Shown: positions 56,590 to 64,000 of the stretch, one piece after another
Numbering within the stretch: the stretch's first letter is position 1
Layout: every line of letters begins with the position of its first letter
Origin: Zhengitettix transpicula
Taxonomy: Eukaryota; Arthropoda; Insecta; Orthoptera; Tetrigidae
Length of the DNA: 64,000 nt
Direction: 5' to 3'
Assembly: GCA_037074705.1 (NCBI GenBank)
Contig: CM073591.1
Location: 177,407,432-177,471,431, forward strand
Notes under the pieces: generated by a model
Told to the model about the DNA's origin: nothing
What the model saw: the letters and a program-made list of their open reading frames with translations, nothing else
Database searches by the model: none
Position numbers and translations under genes: made by a program

Positions 56590-57950
56590 AGTTTAAGATA
56601 TAACTATATGAATATGGCGTGGTGAGAGGCCGAAAACTGCGGACTGTAAAATTTGAAAATAAATACTATCGTCACCGTAAAAAATATTCCTTATATATTC
56701 AATAATCATTTATTCTTTTCAGGATAATTGTTCCAACTAATTAAACAATTCGTTAATAAAGAATCAAATTATTTGGAATAAACTTAAATTTAAATCATTG
56801 TTCCAACAGCATAGTTAGGTGAAATTAATTTTCTTGCAAGAGTATTAAATGATTCTTTCAAGTTTAACTTATTGTTCATATAATGTCGTAATATTTTAAA
56901 CACACTGAACTTTACTAATTTTATAAATTTTCTGGCGCGAATATTACAGGAATCAGTGCCGTGTTATTCGTTTGCAATAACACAAATATGTTTTTTATGA
57001 ACTCAAAACAAAAGTGTATGACTGCATCATTGGTTTCTTGTCGTAATTACTTCTATACAACATTATTATAAATTACTTGTCGTTGAAACATAAATAGTTA
57101 ATTTTATGTATAATTGAGGATAGATTCGTGGTCTCGGTAAAAGGTAATATTGTAATCACACGAAAATAGCATTATGCTTACACAAGTACAGGAATTCTCT
57201 TGATGCTAGATTGCTTTAATAACATATGAGACTAATATTATAATGAGTCACTTATCAGGTAGAAATTTGCTTAGTAATAAACACTTCAAGTAGTTATCCA
57301 TGACATTTATTTGTAAGTTCTTAATGCAACTAATTATATTGAAACTAACAAAGTCTTATTCATAGGTTATTATTCTACCTGACAACTATTTGGTCTTTTC
57401 TCGCATGAGTAGCTTTAAAATTGGACGAGAAATTTAGTATAAAATAAGATTACCTTTCAGGGAACCGCTTATAAATATTTCTGTATATAATATATGAGCT
57501 ATTAACATTTAAAACTGCAGATAAATGAAGACAACATTTTTTGAAAACATAAGAATAAAATTATTGGAAAATCTCAAGTGGGAAGAGAAATAATCTAATT
57601 ATTGTTCAAAACGTTGATGTAATACTTTAAAACGTCCTCATTTATTAACTTTTTAAAACGTTTATAAGCATGAAATGTCAGCACATCGGTTATTTTATAT
57701 TAAAACGGCGGTTAAGCATTTGTTTTAATGATCTTATTCCGACTGACTTTTGTTGAAGGTCAGGTCAGTTTTATGGCCTTTGGAAAGTGGTAGGTCGTGG
57801 CCAATGTCCGTCTGAGGTCCAGGGACGCTTCGGCAAAAACGGATTATAAAACTGAACAATGCTGACCGTATGTCCAGTTCTGTCCCAAAGGACTGAGTCG
57901 TGCTGTCCGCACGTAACAAACCATTTATTTCTTTTTTTAAAAAATATATT
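56590..57950. other. AT-rich, nothing recognised
   Basis: No domain-bearing frame and no repeat recognised. Confidence 0.35.
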
Positions 57951-57959
57951 TATTATCCC

Positions 57960-58140
57960 TGAAGGTTGGAAAGCGAGGAAACTGGATGTTTGACAGTGAA
58001 CTGGGTCGGACGTGTCCTTGCAATGCCAGACAAGCAGGGTCCAAGAACCTTAGGTCGGCGCCAGACATGGACGGAAAATGAACTTGCAACCTATTAAACC
58101 TTCCAGTGACGCCGTACCTCAAGGAAATCATCAGAGCTCG
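57960..58140 (-). mobile_element. SINE-like relic, family S2, copy 2
   Basis: Minus-strand B-box-like GGTTCTTGGACC (58038-58049) followed by CACGTCCGACCCAGTTCAC, parallel to 47690-47890. On the plus strand CTTCCAGTGACGCC...CCTCAAGGAA parallels GTTCCAATGACCGCC...CTCACCAAGGAA there. Confidence 0.4.
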
Positions 58141-58149
58141 AAGAGTTAA

Positions 58150-58980
58150 GCCCTCCCTTCCTCTTATATAAATTGGCGCGTGACAACCTCGCGTCTGATA
58201 TAAGAAAATAATGATTTATCTGATAATGACCGGCAGTACTCTGCAAGTAAAGTGATATATTTAATAACGTGAACAATAAATTTCCAGAATTTTATATTAA
58301 TCTCTTAAGACAGCACAGATTTAAGTGAGAACCCATGAAGTACGTAAATAACATAGGTAAATTCGGCGATTGAGAAGCTTTTGGACTGAAACTAAGGAAA
58401 TAACTTCTTTTTAAATGAGTATTTCAATTTCTGGAAACTAATTTGTTTTGTTAAATGGGGAACTTTTATAATTATTGACCAAACCTTTCAAAACTAACAT
58501 TGACGATTATAGTTTCTGCATTGAAAATTATTAATTAATTGTGCACAGAGGCGCCCAGGTCGGCAGCCTTATGTGAAGAACATAAGGGATCAAAGTAAAA
58601 AGAAACTCGAAGATAACGTTTCGTTTGTAAAAGTACGTGAATTCATTTGATGCTATGTCGCTTTAATAACATAATGACACTACTATTGGAAGCAGCCTGC
58701 ATACAGCAAGAAAATTTTCAATTACTCTTGCGTATTGTTACAGATTGTTAATATTCCAGAGCCTGATTCGCAATAAAAAAGTTCAAGTAGACATTCATGA
58801 AATTGTTTTTAAAACAGATTTTTTAGTTAATAATGCTACAAATGATATGAATCTAGCAAACTGTATATTTTTCATAAGTATTAGAAATTTCTCACATTAG
58901 TAACTTTTCATTGGACCAGAAATTAAAAGCGGAATAAAATGACCTTTTAAGAAACCGCTTCTAAGTATTTTTAATATTAC
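58150..58980. other. AT-rich, nothing recognised
   Basis: No feature supported. Confidence 0.35.
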
Positions 58981-58983
58981 ATA

Positions 58984-60259
58984 CCACTGTGAACAAAAAG
59001 TAAGATGAATTTATTTATAAAATATAAATTCTTTATTTATTCTTCCAAAGTAAAACTTCTAAGTAATCCCCGTCCGATAAAACGCACTTTTTCCAACGCT
59101 TTTCCAGTCCTCGAAACAGTCGGAATAGTCTTTTTCCGGTATAGCCTTCAAGACCTTCTTCGATTCGGTTTTTATCTCCTCAATCGTGTCAAAACGGCGT
59201 ACCCGCAATGGCCTTTTGAGTTTGCTGAATAGCCAGAAGTCGCACGGAACCAAATCAGGCGAATACGGTGGTTGCGGAACGATATGAGTCGAGTTTTTGG
59301 CAAAAAAGTCGTGAAGAACCAATGCAGTATGATATGGTGCATTATCGTGATGAAGGAACCAAGAGTTGTTCGCCCATAATTCCGGCCGTTTCAGACGAAT
59401 AGCTTCACGCAAACGACGCATAACGCTCAAATAATATTCTTTGTTGACAGTTTGGCCCGGCGGAAGGAATTCATAGTGCACCACACCACGATAATCAAAG
59501 AAAACTGTCAACATGACCTTGATTTTCGATCGACTTTGCCGTGGTCTTTTCAGTCTTGCTTCATTTTTTGCACGATATTAGCTGGATTGGTCGGTGGTTT
59601 CAGTGTCGTATGCGTAAATCCAAGTCTCGTCTCTAGTAATGATGCATTTCAAGTGGTCCTGATAGTCAGACAGCAAACTTTCACACACATCAACGCGACG
59701 CTTTTTTTTTTCCAAAAAATTGAGCTATTTTGGCTCCAATCGAGACTTGATGCGTTTGAGACACAAAACATTCTTCAAAATGTTTTGGGGATGAGCCAAG
59801 TGATATTATCAGCGAGATCTCTAATTCTCCATCGACGATTTTCAAGCACCAAATAATTGATTTTTTGGACGTGGCCCTCGTCGGTAAAGTTTGATGGTCG
59901 TCCAGAGCGCGGTTCGTCTTCAACGCGTTCTCGGCCCTCTTTGAACTCGTTTTACCACTTATAAACGTTTTTTTGTGCTATAGTTTGATCACCAAACGCC
60001 TTCCGCAATGTTTCCGCACAAGAATATTTGTTCCGGAAACAAAATTTGATGTAAGTTCATTGCTCAACAAAATCACCCATTGCAAAAATCGAAAAATTCA
60101 CTTGTAACTTGTAACTCGGAGATAATTAAACCTTTTAACAAACAGACGCTTGGCAAATATTATAGACAGTCCTACCAACATAGGAAAAAAATTTTACCTG
60201 CCTTCCTAATACCCGGGAGTTTTAAATGACAATTTCATCTTACTTTTTGATCGCAGTGG
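58984..60259 (-). mobile_element. Complete mariner transposon, 1276 bp, inactivated
   Basis: Terminal inverted repeats of about 26 bp: CCACTGTGAACAAAAAGTAA at 58984 and the near-complement ending in GCAGTGG at 60259. Both sides have the TA target duplication (58982-58983, 60260-60261). The element encloses a mariner transposase gene on the minus strand. Size and ends are those of a full-length mariner. Confidence 0.93.
59035..60080 (-). pseudogene. Mariner transposase, DD34D, with stops and frameshifts
   Basis: Starts MGDFVEQ at 60080. The helix-turn-helix region carries internal stops. The first catalytic Asp is in TRDETWIYAYD (about 59625), the second in LHHDNAPYHTA (59343-59345) and the third, 34 residues on, in PCDFWLFSKLK. 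The last open segment is 59514-59059. A one-base shift near 59105 moves the expected KRWKKCVLSDGDYLE ending into another frame. Family knowledge: this enzyme excises and inserts mariner at TA. Non-functional here. Confidence 0.9.
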
Positions 60260-60409
60260 TACGTCATCATCCTGTGTTATCATTCATTTTCGTTTAATGG
60301 TGGAGCACACAGATCTCTACTATAGAGGCCTGCCCATTATGGGCCCCTGGAAGTAAGCTGTAATGAAGCGAAAGTATTAGCGGTGTAATTGGAAGGCAAA
60401 ACCACTATT

Positions 60410-60450
60410 GTTGGCTAGGGGCAGGACGTGAACCTGCAAGAATGTTCTGG
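60410..60450 (-). repeat. B-box-like SINE scrap
   Basis: Minus-strand GGTTCACGTCC at 60423-60433 beside CCTGCAAGAA. Only the B-box region is recognisable. Confidence 0.3.
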
Positions 60451-60459
60451 ATCCAGCAG

Positions 60460-61560
60460 CCAGGTGATAGGAAAGCATGCAAAATTTTTGAGGGAATAGT
60501 CAGTTAAATAGATCAGATACATGACTCATGCTTATTTTTGTAATCTACTGTTTTCGTAGTTGCGAAAGGAGACATGTCTATAGCTCGTTAATAGTAATAT
60601 TGGTGGTGTTAGTAACGGCCAAGCAGTCAAATTGTTTGGGTAAAGTATATAACATTGCTTCATTTTCACTATTACTGCCAGATATCGTGTTCTTTTATGC
60701 AGTTTGAAATTGTATATATCCTTACATAAGTTCTATTTATTGGTCGCCCACAATGTACCCTGAGAAAGTCTCAAATTTAATAAATTTTGCATCAGATCAG
60801 ATGATCATTTCACGCATATATATAGTATCATGTTATAGAGATATTGTTGTGAATTTAATCATAAAGTATAGATTGAATGAGGTATCTGGATGAAAAATAG
60901 TTATGTATTAGTGATGCTAGATTGAAAATTGAACCCTAAGATGAGAAATATAATTTTAGTCTTATTATAAATACATTTGACGCCCTTAAAAATAAGGGTA
61001 AATTGGTTATTATTACTTATATGTATAATTAATTGTTTTGCCTAAGTACGATATTTAATTGAGTTACAAATATTCTAATTGTATACAACATTCAAAAATT
61101 TATTAGATCTGTAAACGAAGATGGATGAAACATTTCAGCGTTGGAAATACTGTATGTGTATCGTAATGTACCATCTAAATTCCAATTTTTAAGTGGGAAA
61201 AATGAACCCGAGAAGAACTGCATACGCCTGAACCTCCTTTTACTGGATAACACTTTACTCAAAATTACATGAATTCGAGTAAACAGAATTACTGTTAATT
61301 ATAGATTGGTTCCATGCATCAATATTAAGAAAAATAAAGAAATGTTTATATTTACACCTTTATCAGAACACAATTCATTATATATACATATGTGGGAGAG
61401 ACCGCAGCTGTAGGGAAAATCACATTAGGACCTACGCGCTAAGGTGGGAGCATTTTTAAGAGGATGATGTTTACAAATAATGACGAAACAAACGATATTA
61501 ACGTGAAATATTTTTTTCGGAAACTTGAAAAAATTGTGTCTATTTTGAACCCGTCAGTGC
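60460..61560. other. AT-rich, nothing recognised
   Basis: No feature supported. Confidence 0.35.
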
Positions 61561-61565
61561 AATTT

Positions 61566-61950
61566 TTTTAGGGTAACAGGCTACATGAGGGTAATCTACT
61601 TGATGGCAACTCCCCTTTAATAGCATAGGAAGGGATCTGAAAGGGGGGATGCGGAAAGGCAGAGGAAGGTAACCAAGGCTTAACTAGAGCCCCCCGGCTA
61701 TGGTTTAAGGATCCTACCCGGCAATTCACCTAAAAGTGATGCAGGGAAAACCCTACAAAAACCTGCATCAGATAGGTCGGGCATTTAGTACCTGTCGGGA
61801 GAGGGGTTAGCTATGGTGTCGCAGCTTTCCCCTCTCCGTGCCTTGACCAATTTAGGAGGTAGCTGACCGACTATTCCAATAGGAATAGCGGACAACTCTT
61901 ACCGTATGGCCAAGATTTGAGACCCCGAAACATACACCTCTCAAAACAGG
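61566..61950 (-). mobile_element. R repeat, array copy R9
   Basis: Leftmost unit of a head-to-tail array. Its 3' end is at TTTTTTTAGGGTAACAGGCT (61563) on the plus strand; it extends to the CTCTCAAAACAGG region. Confidence 0.85.
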
Positions 61951-62520
61951 GCAACAGGCTACATGAGGCAACAGGCTACATGAGGCTAATCCACATTGGA
62001 CAACTCCACTTTAATAGCATAGGAAGGGATTTGAAAGGGGGGATGTGGAAGGGTAGAGGAAGGTAGCCAAGTGTTAACTAGGGCCCCCGGGCTATATTTT
62101 AAGGACCCTACCCGGCATTCGCCTAAATAAATGCAGGACAAAGACTAGAAAAACCTGCATCAGGTAGGTCGGGCATTGGGTACTTGTTCCACGCCATTCC
62201 GATAGCGGGAGAGGAGTTTGCTGTGGGGACGCAGCATTCCCTTCTCCGTGCCTCTTCCAGTTTAGGAGGCAGCTGGTCGACTATTCCTATGGGAATAGCG
62301 GACAACTCTTACCGTATGCCCAAGGTCTGTGACCCCGGAACATACACCTCTCAGGACAGGCCGAGGTGCCTCGGCTTGTGGGAACCTTAGTTCAAAAACG
62401 GAGAGGAAAAGGCATCCCCAAAGGTAGGCCCTTCGTATCTCTCCTACAAGGTTCTGCCTACGAGAGAACATCCCACGCAGGTATTGCCTGCGAGAGAATA
62501 GCCCTCGCTGGCTTCTAAAA
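61951..62520 (-). mobile_element. R repeat, array copy R10 (longest)
   Basis: Longest R copy, about 560 bp, including CTATTCCTATGGGAATAG and GCCGAGGTGCCTCGGC. Its 3' end shows a 17-bp tandem duplication (GCAACAGGCTACATGAG at 61951-61967 and 61968-61984). Confidence 0.85.
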
Positions 62521-62527
62521 AAACAGG

Positions 62528-62628
62528 CCGAGGGTTTTTTTTTTTAGGGCAATAGGCTACATGAGGGTAATCCACTTAGGGCAACTCCTCTTTAATAGCA
62601 TAGGAAGGGATTTGAAAGGGGGGATGCG
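62528..62628 (-). mobile_element. R repeat, array copy R11 (3' end only)
   Basis: About 90 bp of R 3' end, bounded by T-runs at 62535-62545 and 62629-62637. Confidence 0.85.
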
Positions 62629-62885
62629 GTTTTTTTTTAGGGCAATAGGCTACATGAGGGTGATCCACATTGGGCAACTCCCCTTTAATAGCATAGGAAG
62701 GGATTAGAAAGGGGGGATGCGGAAGGGTAGAGGAAGATAGCCAAGGGTTAACTAGGGCCCCCGGGCTATGGTTTAAGGATCCTACCCGGCATTCGCCTAA
62801 AGAAATGCAGGGAAAACCCTAGAAAAACCTGCATCGGGTAGGTCGGGCATTGGGTACTTGTCCCACGCCCTTCCGATAGCGGGTG
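62629..62885 (-). mobile_element. R repeat, array copy R12
   Basis: About 245 bp from the A-run to the GGAAGGGCGTGGGACAAGTA region, truncated at 62882. Confidence 0.85.
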
Positions 62886-62889
62886 TCTT

Positions 62890-63370
62890 AGAGGGTGTTA
62901 AAAAAAATATCCAAAATGGCCGCGAGTGGTGCCATTATATAATTTTCGGGATCTTTGAGTTTCTGCTGACAGTTTGGCGATAATAAATGAAAGAGAAAGG
63001 TTAAAATAGTTTTCATTCTTCGTTTACCACTAATTCCGACGTGCCTTTATTTTAACTGGCATTATCTATCACAGTCATCAAGCCACATTAGTGCCGGGAT
63101 CTTTTTTTAAAAAATATTTTTTTATTGTTGCATAATCTATGTTTTGTGAGAATTTATTTTTGGGGGAATTAAGAAGTGGGGGTTTCTTCGTATTGAAAAA
63201 CAAGCCTGAAATTTGTTTTTCGGGTCACGGAAGGTTCACTCCAGAAATGTCTTTTTCTTGGAAGAATTGTATTAATGACGAGGTGATTTGACGCTATTAA
63301 CAGAAATAATTCCTATTTCTGTCGAATATAATATAGTAATAAATACCCGGACAAAGCAGCTAGTTATTTT
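62890..63370 (-). mobile_element. Interspersed repeat with CTAGCTG head, inverted copy
   Basis: The right end AATAAATACCCGGACAAAGC then AGCTAGTTA is the inverse of the heads at 29374 and 52968. The left limit is uncertain. Confidence 0.45.
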
Positions 63371-64000
63371 ATATTCCTTAAGAGAAACTTACTTATTATT
63401 TTGCTCGCGAATCCTTACGTTGACAATAAATGAAAAATATTTAGTTTTGTGAGACAGCAATACAAAGAGAGATAATGAATGTGGTATACTAGTAATCGAA
63501 TTCAATTTTGTAATCACTTTTTATTTCACAATAAAAACTAGTAACATTGATGTCTTCGTAAATACCAACTTCAAACTGCTATTTTATGAGCAGTCAGCTT
63601 TAAAATTCAGAGAACTTCCAATAAACGACGCCTTATACGTTTTGTGTTGATGCCTGGTACGAAATTTCAAACTGAAAACTACGATTATTTTAGATTTATG
63701 AGCAGTTATTTATTTAGAATTTTTGTAATCGTGTGTAATTAAATTATTTTTGATGTTACATACAATTCGCGAAAAAGTTACCATGAAAAGTTCTGAAATA
63801 TATGTTTACATACGGAAGAATATACAAATTTAAGCGTAATAAAAGTTAATATAAAGAAATCTAGTGAAATTAAACTGTTTCCTGACGTACCACGAAGAAA
63901 ATATTAATGTTTCTATAATACATCTTATTTAACAACAATATTTAGACAGTTATAGGGCTAGTTAACGTGGAATAAATCAATTTATTAAGTGAACTGCAAA
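63371..64000. other. AT-rich, nothing recognised
   Basis: No feature supported up to the window edge. Confidence 0.35.

Noticed and set aside
61566..62885. CRISPR-like or satellite array
   Set aside because: Units differ greatly in length, share only their 3' ends and are separated by A-tails, which fits truncated retroelement copies.

Overview
This is AT-rich animal DNA, almost certainly from an insect with a large, repeat-laden genome. It holds one recognisable host gene and a dense, mostly decayed population of mobile elements. The insect call rests on the encoded gene (an arthropod-style fatty acyl-CoA reductase with long GT-AG introns) and on the mix of mariner, pogo, PIF/Harbinger, hAT, Penelope, gypsy-type and non-LTR element remains. 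A polyneopteran such as a cockroach, termite or stick insect would fit the intron sizes, but the sequence does not prove it. There is no prokaryotic gene organisation, CRISPR array or rRNA, and no intact tRNA gene was seen.

The host gene is on the minus strand from 54926 down to 11431. Seven coding exons (54716-54926, 32947-33195, 31189-31340, 21356-21465, 17323-17515, 13522-13770, 11431-11688) join in one open frame of 473 codons plus two bases. The chain has an N-terminal Rossmann motif, a YxxxK catalytic pair and a FAR_C domain. The last, probably membrane-anchoring, exon was not found and may lie left of the window. Intron 2 appears to use a GC donor. Intron 1 is 21.5 kb and holds most of the transposon fossils.

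Left flank and 3' region (1-11430): a SINE-like repeat, a PIF/Harbinger transposase end, an errantivirus-type envelope fusion fragment, a Penelope fragment, a pogo-like element with inverted ends and a gypsy-type integrase tail. Introns (11.7-54.7 kb): GC-rich periodic repeats, Penelope terminal repeats, a Penelope element with RT and GIY-YIG, a hAT pseudogene with a recent 206-bp duplication, and a LINE whose RT and C-terminal zinc-knuckle parts are split by another repeat. Right flank (55-64 kb): small hairpin elements, a complete but inactivated mariner (58984-60259) with TA target duplications, and a head-to-tail array of a poly(A)-tailed repeat here called R.

The most unusual signal is a set of short hairpin modules (50.8, 52.7, 41.9, 15.2 kb, and more weakly 55.6 kb and the Penelope ends). 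They share a constant core resembling CTGANGA...GAAACGT(C/T), while the helix between the two core boxes changes with base pairing preserved. This is what a structured RNA would show and is reminiscent of the hammerhead ribozymes known from Penelope-like elements. The ribozyme reading is inference; the covarying helix is visible in the sequence.
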